Shown one piece after another: positions 10,483 through 22,837 of a stretch of 64,000 nucleotides of DNA. The notes beneath the pieces are model-generated. The model was not told the origin of the DNA. It saw nothing but the letters and a program-made list of their open reading frames with translations, and did no database searches. The translations under genes and the position numbers were made by a program. Origin of the DNA: Acephala macrosclerotiorum. Its lineage: Eukaryota; Ascomycota; Leotiomycetes; Helotiales; Mollisiaceae. The first letter of the stretch is position 1; every line of letters starts with the position of its first letter. The DNA lies in assembly GCA_014904845.1 (NCBI GenBank), contig MU119209.1, positions 449,380 through 513,379 on the forward strand. Reading direction: 5' to 3'.

Positions 10483-12533
10483 CTCGTCAAATATCTCTTC
10501 ACTCGTAATCGTAATCGTTCGCAGGTAGGCAGGTAACGGCAAAAATCAGCTGATAGTCGATAGAAATCTAAAGTCAATCAACGATAAAAGCGGGTCTGGT
10601 GAAGGAGAAAAGAAGAAGAAAGTCAGAAAGTCGAGCTGGGGGCGAGATCTTATACCTGAGGGGCGGGAACTATAGATTTGGGGCCCATGAAGCTATTCAG
10701 ACTATCATCCTGCCTCTCCTATTGGACGCAGAAGGGTTCCACAGGTGTTTTCACACTGGATGAGGAAGGAACGAGGTGATTTACGCTAAGAATGGGCCTA
10801 AGAGGTGAGGAGAGCGACGATGAGGCATAGGGAATGGGAGCCAGGAATGTTGAGAGAGGGCTTCAAAGGAGGATGGGGGCTTTGGGGAGGTCATATATGT
10901 GTATAGAGACATTGGGCAGACGGCGGGAGAGCATATGGAAACATGTGAATTTTGCGCTTTTTTGACAGCTTTTGAGGCCGTGAAATGGCCTTTGCAGTCG
11001 TGAAAACACCGGATCAGGAGTTGGATGGTACTGGGACTTGGGCGGATGAGTATATAGACCTCAAGGATTGATTTGACGCCGGGTATGACCAGTGAGAAAG
11101 TGTGGTTGAGATGTTGAGGTCCGGGGCGCTGCGTAGGCTCAGTGCAACTTGCTCTGAATCATGGGTTTCAAGCAGTAGAATTATTATAGATCATCATCAA
11201 AAGTTTCATGAAGGTCAGTGGAAGCACTTTCTATATGGAAATAAGCTACCGAGCGTGTCGTCGCAGGGATGTCGACGCTATCCCTTCCTGGTAGGTACCT
11301 TGAGGCCTCTTTCCAGTCGAGCAACTTCACCGAAACAAGCTTTTTAGGCTCTCAACGCAGATTCCATCGCTGGAAGTCTTTTTAATCGCATTTACGAGCC
11401 CAAAAACGATGTGGTTGTTGAAAGAAAGCATTTGAAGCTCATACACGAGCATATCGTTGCGACAACTACCACGCCCAGGCAAAAGAGTACTTATTTCGAC
11501 ACTTTTAACACACGAGAAAGAATTAAGAATGCACTTAGGATCTTCTGGCTAGCAATTCACCACGATCCGCGTCATCTAAGCTCTATAATATCCTCCAACG
11601 AATACCAGTCTCGAATCCTCCCCTCACCTTATCACTTCATCAAAACGCAAGACTATCCTACGGAGGCGATTCCACGACCATAAAAAGCATCACGAATAAT
11701 CTACCAAGCCGAAGTCCAACCCAAAGACGTAACGAAACCTTCCAAAGCTCCTCCATAACCATTTTCCTGCGTAGCCTGATCATCAACACCCTCAAACCAC
11801 AGCAACAGTCTCGAGACACAACCCAGAACGACATCATAAACAGTGCAGAGGAACTGCTCGCTACATACCAAAAGAAGGTAAGGCGGTCAATTATGCAATG
11901 CCCATATTTGCTCTCACACAGTTGACAGAGAGCAGAAATGCTCAACACATCTTCCCTCCACCAAACGACCGCCGAGCACGAACTTGACGAGAGTATGCAC
12001 GAAGATAGTCGGGACGGATGAGCGGGACTTGAATGATGAATGAAGAGCGAATTAGCAGAAAAGAGTATGGAAGGCTGGGTAGAATACTGCGTTGGGAATG
12101 GTATAAGGAGTGAAAGAGGGACCGACAGGACTTCCGAAGATCTTCAGACCCTCACAACCTACGTTAAGACGAACACCACCACCCATTCAGAATGGCGCAT
12201 AACTACTACCGGAGATAAGAAAGCAAATTTTGACGAGGAATTGCCTTGACAAAGTGCTGTTCTTGCCTCTACTGTCATCAATCTGGAGCAGAACTGGAAA
12301 AGACGTTTGTGGAGCGGAAAATATATTTCATTTCCGATACTCTTGTAGACAAGCAATCATATCGACAAGCTTCTCTTCTTCCCAAAGACTTAGGAGCTCT
12401 ATTCACCAGGGTATTCATGTTCCAACCAAGATCCCCCCTCGAACGCCTATATAACCCAGCAAACCATCGCTATATACATACCTCCCATCCTCCTTTTCCT
12501 TTTCTAGCTTTCGCCCATCATCCCGTGTCCATC
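10483..12533. other. Intergenic 2 kb; one weak gene candidate
   Basis: No firm gene. The stretch holds the promoter of the gene ending at 9157 and the 3' side of the acyltransferase. A possible spliced fragment on the plus strand at about 11690-12019 is described in the findings. Other open frames here are short and compositionally poor. Confidence 0.5.
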
Positions 12534-14924
12534 TCAGATAATGAGGTATAGACTGCACAAAAGACTAGGACCCGTAAAAATACCAATCCAGAAGATCAAG
12601 TTCCCAAGTGTAGCCCTCCCCTTCAACCACCTCGTCCTGCTTAACTGCACCAACGGAATCTGCATCATCTGCAAAAACAACAAATATCCTCTCAACTTCT
12701 TAAACAAACACCACATAACTAACTCATGCACACACGCGCTCAGAAAGAACGTGATCAACGTCGCCGTATACTTATTAACCTTCATCGAACTGATGGATGA
12801 ATGATATACGTGACGAAGGAGGAAATTATGAACCGGACGATTCCAGTCCCTCGCAAATTGGTCCCAAGAAACAGAGTTCCACCAATCAGCATAGAAACCC
12901 CGGTCGGCGAAGTACGTGAGTTCAGCCAAGAGGTTGAGGATACATTCCCAGATGACATACCAAGTCATCATGTACTCCATCATGAACGGGAAAATCAGAT
13001 CGCTCAGGATCCAAGGGAAATACGCTAGACGATCTGGAAGAGTGAGACCCGCATCTTTCATCGCCATGGTTCGGACGACGACGGGGTAGATGAAAGCTTG
13101 GGAGACCATATTCATTACTCCCAGGACGCCGATGACAGCCATGCCTTTTTCGAGGACGTAGTACCAGTTTATTGTTTCGGAGCGGGGATATTCGAGTTCG
13201 TAGACTAGGGTTGGGAGGACGATGTATTCGTAGTGGTTGGAGAGAGTGAGGTTTCGAGGGTAGGTGTTATTTCCTTTCGTGGATTTTCCTTTGAGGTCTT
13301 CGGATAAAGCGTCGATTTCCCATTTGATGATTCGCTCGAAAGTTTGTATTTGGTCGATGTCAAGAGGTTCGCCGGATTCGATGGCGGCGGCGACTTGAAG
13401 GATGTTGGAGGCACCTTCGTCCCCTAAGACGCTTTTTCGGCGCTGGTTTAGGTCTGTTGCTGTGGGTCGTTGGTCGAGGTAGGAAGTCACTAGAGAATCG
13501 GGTCGAGGTGTTGTTTCCGAGGGCGTTTCGACAGGTGATATAGCATCGAGCTGTTTGAGAATTCGTCCAAGGGCTGCTCGCATCTTGTATGCCTCGGAAA
13601 GATGCCCGTTGTCTAGTATTCTGTTAGTCGAGTAAAATATTGTTATTGGAGACCTTACAGAAAGCGTAGGAATGCTGCTTCATGAGCATCACAATGCCAT
13701 GAAGCACGAAGAATACTGTATGGGTCCATGGCCACTCTCGGAAGAGAGTCCATCCCAGAACAGCAACAAGGTATAGCGCTTCCCAGACCTTGAATTTGTC
13801 AGCACTCGGAGTCTCAAGAGTTTGAATAATGTTAACTGACACTTTGGATAATCCAGCCTTCTCTATTCCAGCTGATCCAACCCTTGTAGATCATCCATTG
13901 CAAGATCAGACCAAAGCCCGTGGCACCACACAAAGCTCCATCAGACAGTCCTAGAACCATAACATCTCGTCTGAACATAAGTCCCATAATCTCATTACTT
14001 CCCAGTATATTTCCATACTGCCGCCAATTCTCAGCACCGAGCTTCATTGTGAACAATGCTGTTCCCAACCAAAACAAGGTAAAGAATCCGTGGAATGGCG
14101 AGTCGGCACTATCAACATTCTGACGATCAAAAGCCGTGAATTGTCTCGTAAAGACCAAATCACTGAATTTACTCCTCCTCTTCTTTGCTCCCGCTGGATC
14201 TTTCTCCTATTTCGCATTAGCACGTGTAGCATTTTACATCGGAGAATAAACATACCCTCTCTAACCCGCTCTTCAAAATCTCCCTCAACGCCTCATCATC
14301 CGCCGTCAAGATATACCGTCCCTTCTCCTTCAACCTATTTAGCGTTACCGGTATGCTCTTCAATCTCTGCGTTCCCGGCCTCTTATGTGTATCCGTTTTC
14401 AACGCTTCGTAACTCTTGAATCCATTTCCGTTTGAACTCGAATATCCATTCCCATTCAATTCCGGCGTAATATGCGAAGCTTGCGTCTCTTCATATCCTC
14501 CTCCTTTTCCACCACCGACCACAGCCGCGGGGTCATGTTTCAAATTGTCATAATCTTCTTCACTTGTCTCGCTTTGCGTGTCTCCAGAACTGTTCCTTCT
14601 TGAATCGGTGGCTGCTGCATCGAGTGCTATTTTTAATGACCGGGGAGGATTCGAGCGGCAGAAAGGTTGGTATAGGGGATCGACTTCGAGACTGGCGATT
14701 CCATCGCTGTTCAATTGGCCGACTAGTTGGGGGATGTTGTCGATTGTGGAGGTTCGTTTGTAGATTTGAGGTGGCGCGTTGCCTGAGCCTGTCCGTAACG
14801 ACATCGCGCAGAGCTGGGAGCTGCTCGCAGATTTGCTAGCAGATAAATTGGAGGTAATAGAGACTTTTTGCTGCGACTCGAAGGTTGAGATGATCGTGGG
14901 GGGATGTAGCTCTTGTTGGCGCAA
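12534..14924 (-). CDS. ARE2: Sterol O-acyltransferase (ARE1/ARE2-type, MBOAT family)
   Basis: Four minus-strand exons, 14924-14256, 14206-13841, 13788-13659 and 13612-12534, close in phase and give 747 residues. It moves an acyl chain from acyl-CoA to a sterol (steryl ester synthesis for lipid droplets) in the ER membrane; some relatives also use diacylglycerol. Evidence: the SOAT/ARE signatures DLVFTRQFTAFDRQN, EWPWTHTVFFVLHG and MLMKQHSYAFYNGHLSEAY (the last rebuilt across the third intron), FYADWWNS at about residues 628-634, and the MBOAT catalytic histidine in CVHELVMW at about 684, with many hydrophobic segments throughout. The C-terminus GIFTGPSLLCSLYL is typical. The first 220 residues are a Ser/Gly-rich cytosolic tail, longer than in yeast. 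An alternative start is the Met at residue 41. The ARE1 versus ARE2 choice is a guess; the family call is firm. Confidence 0.93.
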
Positions 14925-17474
14925 AGAGAGTATCTGATCCTAGTGTCGCTTCACTATTGTCAGTAACACTCCTTTCCATTCAGAAATTGAAAACCATCTT
15001 CTCAATAAAAAGAAAAGAAATTTTTTTTTTATTAGAAGCCTACATCAAAGTTCTCGAAGCTATACGCCGTATCGCAAAACGTGTACAGAGCTATTTACGA
15101 ACACGAAGGAGAAGCGTGGCAAGGCTGAGCAGTTCAACAATAGGCACAGCGATTGACGTCGTTACATCAGGATCATCCTCAGGGGAAGGAACTGTACTGC
15201 GCTGCAAGTTCGGCTGGATATATCTGCAGGTTCGGGATTCTCGGATTGGTGATTATTATGAATTAGGATTATGTCTGCTCACAGAGGCAAGATCAAATCA
15301 AGATTGGATAGAAGGGGAACGAGTCAGGAGGAATTGGATTGGAGAGAAGATTGGTGAGGATGAGCTGAGAGATACATGTAGCTTATGGCATGGTCTCGTC
15401 GGGGACTGTACCATACGTGGGCCATGGACTTGCTGGCTTCTTCGTGCTGTCGATCCGTCGTGTGATGAACATACAAGTAAGCCGAGGCCTAGAATTGGAA
15501 GCCTTGACACGGATGATGGGGATAGAGACACGTAGAAGAAACGGATCGCGGACGAAGTGTAAGAGGCGCATTGAGGAGCGCAAAAAACATCCATTTCTTT
15601 GAGATGATGTCAGACAGGTGCTTGACGATTCAATGTTTGACCGACATCCGACACTTTGGGGGCTCGACCGCCGAAGCCGAATGCAAGGGCGGCAGTTGCC
15701 GCTGCTTGTCTTTGATCCACTGAAGCAATATCAGACTCTATTTCGAGCTCCCAAATACCGCTCTTTGCCTTCGGTCTGCAAACCTACCCGGGTGCCGAGT
15801 AATCTCGTGCTTTAGAGTTATGCAAGAGCCTCTGCAGCCTTGCACATTGAACGGACGCCGAAGATTGTGAAAATGTCTTACAACACCACCATGATTCAGT
15901 CTTATCGCTCTACCCCTCACCCTTTGAGACCGAAGATACCGGAGGCGAATAAGAAGAGATGCCCACGGATTCGTGTTCGTATCAAGGATCGAATTGTGCA
16001 TGTCAAGGCAACGATACGCGATTACGGCTATACGATGTAGCTACTCAGCACATATCAGGTGTTTTCTCGCCACTCCTGTGTTAACTATGATTCTGTAAGC
16101 TCTGAACTGGCAACCAGCTGGAAGCATAGAACTCTCTTCTCCAAGGAGGATACCAATTATCACGTGACTAACCGGGACATGCTTTGTTGCTCGCCATTAA
16201 TGATATTACCAGAACCGTAGAGCCTTAGGGTATCTGCTATGATCTTTGATGAATGTGGATAGTTTCTTTGGACGTTGAGAGGAGATCTACTCAAAATTGT
16301 CCTTCAGAACAGGCACTTGACGAATACAGTAAGGTGGTGAGACTAGTACGGCGGCCCGTTCCGACTTTTCACCTTCTTGAATTTCTGCACCCACTCTTTT
16401 ACAAGAGAAAGGGTGAATAGTTACAAAGTTCCTTTGACCTCGAATGAAATGTCGTCTTCGACGAACAAGAAACATTGATATGTTACAATGCTTGTTGTTC
16501 TGCCATTCGGAATGTCCTGCCCGCGATCGAGAGAACGAATTGGCCTTCTTTTGAATCAACGCTTTCAATCCCCCCAGCCTGTAGATATTTCCCCAATTTC
16601 TTTGAGGAACGAAGATAGTGAGCTGAAATCAGGAGGCGGTCACTCAGCCTAACTTTGCCTTCTGTAAAGCCTGTGACATCGAAAATGCCATTCATAGGTC
16701 TTTTTTTATGAGACCACAGGGGACCAGGGGACCGTTCATTCTGACCGAAGTGCTCGTTCTGCCTAAGAGAGTTCCTAGGAGGCGAGACGATGTTGGTTCA
16801 TGCGTGACACGCTGCCTTGTGTATTATTGGCAAGCGCTGAAGACCCTGAGGTGCTCCGTACTGTGGCTGGAGAGCCTCGCACAAGGATTTTTGATTGCAC
16901 GAAGTACTAGTGTATCGTACGTCAGCTAGCTTTGCCTTGTCTCCTTTTCTTGCTTGAGGATGGAGCATGGTATCTTGCTATCTCTGTGGATTTCAAATAC
17001 GTTCGAATCCTCAAGCACTTACCCATAGGCAAATAAGTGCCTGTAAACGCGAAAGGTGGTCAAAAAATAGGCTCCTAAGGCACGAGATCCCACTGCAGGC
17101 TTTGCGTCTCATCTATCCTATCAGGAAGTCCCATAGCCGAATGGATGAGGGGTTTCGTAGCCCCTGAGCCAATGAGGGGACCCATGGTTGCTGAGAGGTT
17201 AGATTTGCCAAACAGGCATCACGGACCTACTCAAGTGAGGCTGATGATTGACTGTTAAGCGCCTGCAGTGCCACGATGTCCACGGAACAGCCTCACACAA
17301 CGACTTGGCCTGTAATATATTGCTATCTCTGCTTTGCTTTCGAAGAAGCTCTTTTTTTCTTATTTCTTGACTTTTGTTTGTGCATTTGTTCTTGAATGTG
17401 ACTGTTTGTCGACTTGTAGGAGTACGACGTTGGTTTGGATCCCACGATTCCTAGAACAGCCTCTGAAGTGTAGA
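14925..17474. other. Intergenic 2.5 kb between acyltransferase and NLR
   Basis: Divergent upstream regions of two genes. A plus-strand frame at 14957-15535 and others look like chance frames. A 70-codon minus-strand frame at 16695-16483 reads like a natural protein and is noted in the findings. No RNA gene could be supported. Confidence 0.5.
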
Positions 17475-20400
17475 ATGTCGGCCTCCTCGCAGCGGTGGAC
17501 GAAGGCATTGGAATCGTTGAGTGAGAACGACAAAATACAGCTCAGTGTCGGTTCGAATTTGGATTACCTTCGCACGCTGAATGACGTTCTTAATATTGCA
17601 GTCGAGAAGAAGCAGCTCTGTATTAAGAAGGCATGGAAATTCAAAAGGCGGGATGGCAAAATCGTGATTGTTCGTGATCTATTTGAGAAGTTGGTTGTGT
17701 GGGTACAAAAATTCAAAGAAGTGGTAAACAAACCATTTTCTTGGAGCTACTTCACTCAAATGCCCCGGAAGCTCTATAACATTGAATGGTTGGAGATACG
17801 GATTGTCTCCGAGCTTTTGAGAATAGTTTTCACTTTTTGGGAGAAGCTCATCTATCTCGCTGTCTCTTTCGATCTCGAAACATGATCCTACGAATATCCC
17901 ACAAGCGCTGAGGCATTCAGCCGTACTCTTTAGATTCTTTGCACATGTATGCTAACTTCGAGGGCTAGGGTGATGTCGCAGTATCTTATGACCCAGGACA
18001 TGCTGCACTGCCGTGGGCGGCCGTACGATTTCTTCTAACGATTGCTGTTGCGGATACGCAAACATTCGGTGCTATGGTGGAGGGCATCGAAAAGGTTGCT
18101 ATGCTTCTCGCGCGATGCAGAGCCCTTGAACTGTTGTATTTGGAGCCTGCGGGGTCCATTGATGAGATTGGGTTTGAAGAAGCGTTGATCGGATTGTACG
18201 TCGCAATTTTAAAGTTTGAGTGCAGCGCAATCCGATTCCATGGGACGAATACGGCAAGTAAGTCTAATCTAGCTCTCCATTTGATCTTCCAGTCACTTGC
18301 GCGCTGGTCTTGCCGATGCTGATCAAATGGATAGAGCGAATTCTATCGGGAGTGATTCCTACGTCCAGTAGTGTGGAGGAAGATTTCAAAAAGATTACAG
18401 AGGCGCAAGCTAGCGTCGATTCTTGCGCAAAATTAATCGATGTCAAACGTAAGTTCTCCTCAAGCGATGTTTGCGATGTCCAGGCCTTGCCTAGACTTTG
18501 TCCGAGTCATTTCTTTGAGAAATAAATTTGTATTTGCTGCAAATGCTCCCCATTCTGACTGGTGTTTGCAGATCAGCGAGAGACGGATCAAAAAGTGGAC
18601 GTTCTAAGAGGCGCTATCGGAGGTAAATACAATCAGACGTCTCCCCTACTCTCCAGATTGAGTCACGGAGTCAACCTAAAAATTTCCGCTATTCGGGTAG
18701 AGATAAATGTTCTAGGAGCGCGGGTACATTCATGACGCGTGCTTTCAGAAATGACTCAACGACGGCAAAGAAGAAGTAAACTTTCTTTGATATGAAACTT
18801 ACAAGCATAACAGGAACACACACAAAGCTGGATACCACTATGAAGGATATTAGCCAGAATCATACTCGTCTCGAAAGAATCTTGCGCGAACTTGAGGGGC
18901 CCATCGTTCGTAGCGCTTCTATGCTACAAGATTACGCAGATTCTATGAAAGGTAATGCTCTCTGAGAACAACGCACTAGTCATCATCTCTATTTGTCCTG
19001 ACTTGGCAGATTCAGAACAGAGACTGATAGAACGTAGAACGCGAACGTGAAAAGCTACTGCAATGGCTTTCTACTATCCAGTACAAGAAGCACCATAAAG
19101 TGAAGAGAAATGAGCATCTTGAAGGCTCTTGTGCATGGCTTTTGGAGTCTAGAGAATACATTGAATGGAAAAAGTCAAGTGCTTCATCGATTTTATGGCT
19201 CCATGGAATTGGTAAGTGAGGTTTGCCGTCTTAGGCGACATGGCTGACGGTATGGCTTTACAGCTGGATCCGGCAAAAGCGTCTTGGTGTAAGTATGACT
19301 GCAAAACCGGGCTTCCCAGTTGATAACATTGCTCAGGTCCTCTGTGATTGAGGATATCCGCCAAGAACAATCTGGAAACCTCAATGCTGCTCCACTCGCC
19401 TATTTCTATTGCTCCCGCGATGCGGGCGAGCCCGAACGAGCGAACCCAGAAGAAATAATGAGAAGTATTCTGGAGCAAGTAGCATCCAACACCGCAGAAC
19501 TACCTATCAGGGAGCCAGTCGTCGAAATCTACAAAGAGAAGAAGCGGGAAAACCGAGGACTGCCACCAAAGGAACCATTGACCTTAGGCGAGACGATTGA
19601 TAGTCTTCTCAAAATATTTGAAGAGAATCCTGTCACGATTGTCATTGACGCGCTAGACGAATGCGACCCTGATGAGAGGCATAAACTGCTCTCCGCACTG
19701 GATACAATCATCACGGAGTCTGCCAGTCTGGTTCGTGTTTTCGTCTCAAGTCGGAATGATGGCGATATTGTTTGTCAACTGGAAGAATCTCCAAATATTT
19801 TCATTCGAGCTAGTGACAACTCGGCTGATATCGCGAGATATGTCCAAGACAAAGTATCTGAGGCGATCATGAGAAAGAGGATGGTCAAGGGAAAAGTGTC
19901 TCTAGAGATGAAGGAACGAATCATTAGCACGCTGATAGCGGGAGCTCAAGGAATGTGAGTACCACTCCGAGTGTTGGATTTGAAGTGACCTTTGCTGACT
20001 GTCTAGGTTTCGATGGGCCAGTCTTCAAATCCAGCAGCTTTGCGACAATCGACGGGTGAAACACGAAGAAGACATCAGTCTTGAGTTAGGCCGACTTCCC
20101 AAAACCCTTGAAGAATCCTACGAAATTATCTACCAAGGGATCTTGGCGATGGCAAGAGCGAGTCGAAGTCTTGCAATCAGAACTTTCCAGCTCCTGCTCT
20201 GTGCTCAGAGGAGACTAACCCCAGCAGAAATGCTAGCAGCAGTCGCAGTCAATCCTCATTCTGGTGATCCCATCATATCCTCAGAAGATGATTTATTGGA
20301 TGCTTGCTGCAATATGATCTTTTTGGATGAGGAGGTTGGTTCGTTTCGCTTCGCACATTTGTCTGTGCGAGAGTACTTGAAAACTCACATAGACTATGCA

Positions 20401-22305
20401 ACGAACATTATCAACGCCTCTATCATGGATCGATGCCTTCTCATCTTTCTGTGTGAGTCCGGCGATGTGATTCCTAAACCAACTAAGGAACAGTTTGTTT
20501 TGCAGTCAAACGAGAAATTCAAGAGGTATGCGACGACGTACTGGCCCGTTCACTGTGAACTTGGTAAAGTTCGAGTCGAGACGAGCATCGGCTTGGAATA
20601 TTTCATTGGAACAAAAGGAGCTTCTAGTGGCCCTTTCGAGAAATGGGTCGATTCCTGTAATACCCTGAAAAAATCATACCCCTTTCGACGGGAATCGGGA
20701 GCTTACCCGGTGGATGAAAGTACCGAGCTAGAACCCTGGTGGCTGAGATACCGCCTCATGCTCTCAGTGACAACACCGCCGTCAATCCTATTCGTCTCTT
20801 GCCTTTTTGGCTTGGATCTCATAATCCGCCATTTGCTGCCTCGCGAAGAGATAGATTGGTTACAAAGGTGTGATGATAGCTTTACCGGGAACGATTATTG
20901 CCCTGATTCGATATTTACCTCTTTGGAACTTGCAGCAGAACGGGGATATGATGATATCGTGGAAATGCTTCTTCGACGACGCGATGGATTCTATGCCAAG
21001 AACTCCGAAGGAGAAGAGGCTGGCTCAGAGGCTTTATCAGGCGCTGTCTACGCGAAACGCTACAGTGCTGCGAAGCTGCTACTAGAATATGGTATTAATC
21101 CGAACATAAACGATAACCGATATTCCAACCTCTCACGTAAGACGCCGCTTAGCATTGCCTGTCAGGACGGCTACGGCCCGGAGTCGAATGTGGCAATGGC
21201 TCAATTACTACTATCTCACAATGCCGACCCGAACATGCCTAGGATTGAGTATGACCGTATTTATACGTTCATAGAGACACTTTATTCGCCTTTGCACGAT
21301 GCCTGTACACATCAAGCGTATGAGATTGTGAGGATGCTACGAGAAGCAGGTGCGGACATGAAGAATATGACAGAACCAGGGACAATGCTTCACTACGCCT
21401 CCGATCGGGGTGATGAGACCTTGGTCGAGGAATTACTAGCCAGTAGGTGTCCCACCGGTGAAGGGGACATTTACGTCGCGAGCCGCGACAAAGAAGGCAA
21501 AACACCTCTCCACCTTGCGGCTAATCGAGGCAACATTGGAATCATCAAGATGCTCGTACAAAACGGGTTTGATATTGACGCCAAAGACTTGGAAGGTAAA
21601 ACGGCACTCCGGTGGGCAGCTAGGAAAGGTCATGCTACCGCCGTGGATACTTTGATTGCACTCGGTGCAGATCCTCATGAGAAAGACTCGTTCGGGAGAA
21701 CTCTCCTGTACACGGCCGTAGACTGCAATGCTGTGGCGGTGGTTCAGTTGCTCATAGCAAACGGCTTCAATGTTGACGACAGGGACGCATCTGGTCAGAA
21801 CCTGTTGCACACAGCCGCCCTACAGGGCTTCGAAAAGATGGTTCGAATCCTTGTATCCGTAGGTGTTGACATTGAAGAATTTGACGAAAATCGATGGACT
21901 GCGTTGCACTTTGTGGCAAGTTGGTACGATTCGCTGTGGCCTGTTGAAGTTAAGAAAGTGCGTATCATAGAGTTTCTCCTGGAACGAGGTGCGTCGATAG
22001 ATGCCCAAGATTGCAGAGGAAATACGCCCCTAGCAATCGCAGCCAAAGATTGTCAATATAGGAACGTTGAACTATTGGTAGCACGAGGTGCTGATATGGA
22101 GCTTTGTAACAACGAAGGTTACACCCCGCTGCAGCTTGCACAACAATCCCATGAAGGTGACAAATCGACAACTGTCAAGCTTCTTCTGGCAATACGCCCC
22201 GAGATGTCTGCTGTTCTTCGGGGGGTTTTGCGTGGAGAGTGTTCTTCTTTTTGGATGGAACCGGAGCCGGTAGGAGAGCGTGACTGTGCGACAATTGGCC
22301 GATGA
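17475..22305 (+). CDS. NACHT-ankyrin NLR-like (STAND) protein
   Basis: Ten exons: 17475-17723, 17969-18257, 18335-18448, 18572-18622, 18749-18775, 18814-18951, 19038-19211, 19264-19288, 19337-19954 and 20007-22305. Phases close to 1327 residues. Parts in order: an N-terminal STAND-associated domain, about 1-185, with DPGHAALPWAAVRFLL, of the type found in front of fungal NACHT modules; a linker helix; LLQWLSTIQYKKHH leading to the P-loop GIAGSGKS (about 346-353); Walker B VIDALDECD (about 460); a winged-helix region with LSVREYLK; and about ten to twelve ankyrin repeats from about residue 865 to the C-terminus. Fungal NLRs of this build are thought to sense non-self (incompatibility, parasites) and oligomerise on ATP binding to trigger the N-terminal domain. 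I saw no HET, lipase or HeLo domain and no prion-like motif. The acceptor of exon 3 was chosen at 18334 because it restores NTAKRILSG; a nearer AG would leave a 35-base intron. Function is inferred from the family. Confidence 0.88.
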
Positions 22306-22837
22306 GTATGGTAGCATATTGCTCTTTTGAAACTTTTACCTCAAAGCGGGTAGTTTAGACGTCGCGGAGAATGGGGGCTGAAGCACGACCTACAGAGCAT
22401 GTAATTACATTTCATATCCTGGGAATTTGGAAAGGAGATTGGTGCTGAAATTCGAGCAAGTTCCGATCATGGTATTGTATCTCATCCCACTAAGCATACC
22501 TGGCTCCTCGATCTTTATGTTCTTGAGTCTTGATGGACTTTCCTGACTCCTTGGTGCATTGCTATGTCGCTCTTTTCAGACACCACGAGGCATGCCAAGC
22601 CATGCCCAGCGTTGAGATATGCTTGGGGTTTGAGATGCAGTAAAAGGTAAGCAAGCATACCCTCAACATATGGCTTGGAGATATCTTTGTGTTCAAACAA
22701 CTTCATTGTTCGTAATACTTCAAGAATCAACTATTCATGCCTCCCGAAGCCCTTTTCTACAACCTGCTCAAGAAATGCCAGCCGACCAAAACTCTCGCTC
22801 TGTGGATCAGCATCTCGATCGTGTCACACGCCACCCT
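22306..22837. other. Intergenic, convergent 3' ends of NLR and fimbrin
   Basis: About 530 bases between two convergent genes, presumably their 3' UTRs. No gene seen. Confidence 0.6.

Noticed and set aside
14957..15535. 192-codon plus-strand frame upstream of the acyltransferase
   Set aside because: Poor composition, no motif, lies in the likely promoter and leader of the divergent gene.
17130..17175. tRNA-like A-box (TAGCCGAATGGATGA)
   Set aside because: No matching T-arm (GGTTCGANNCC) at the right distance and no closing acceptor stem.
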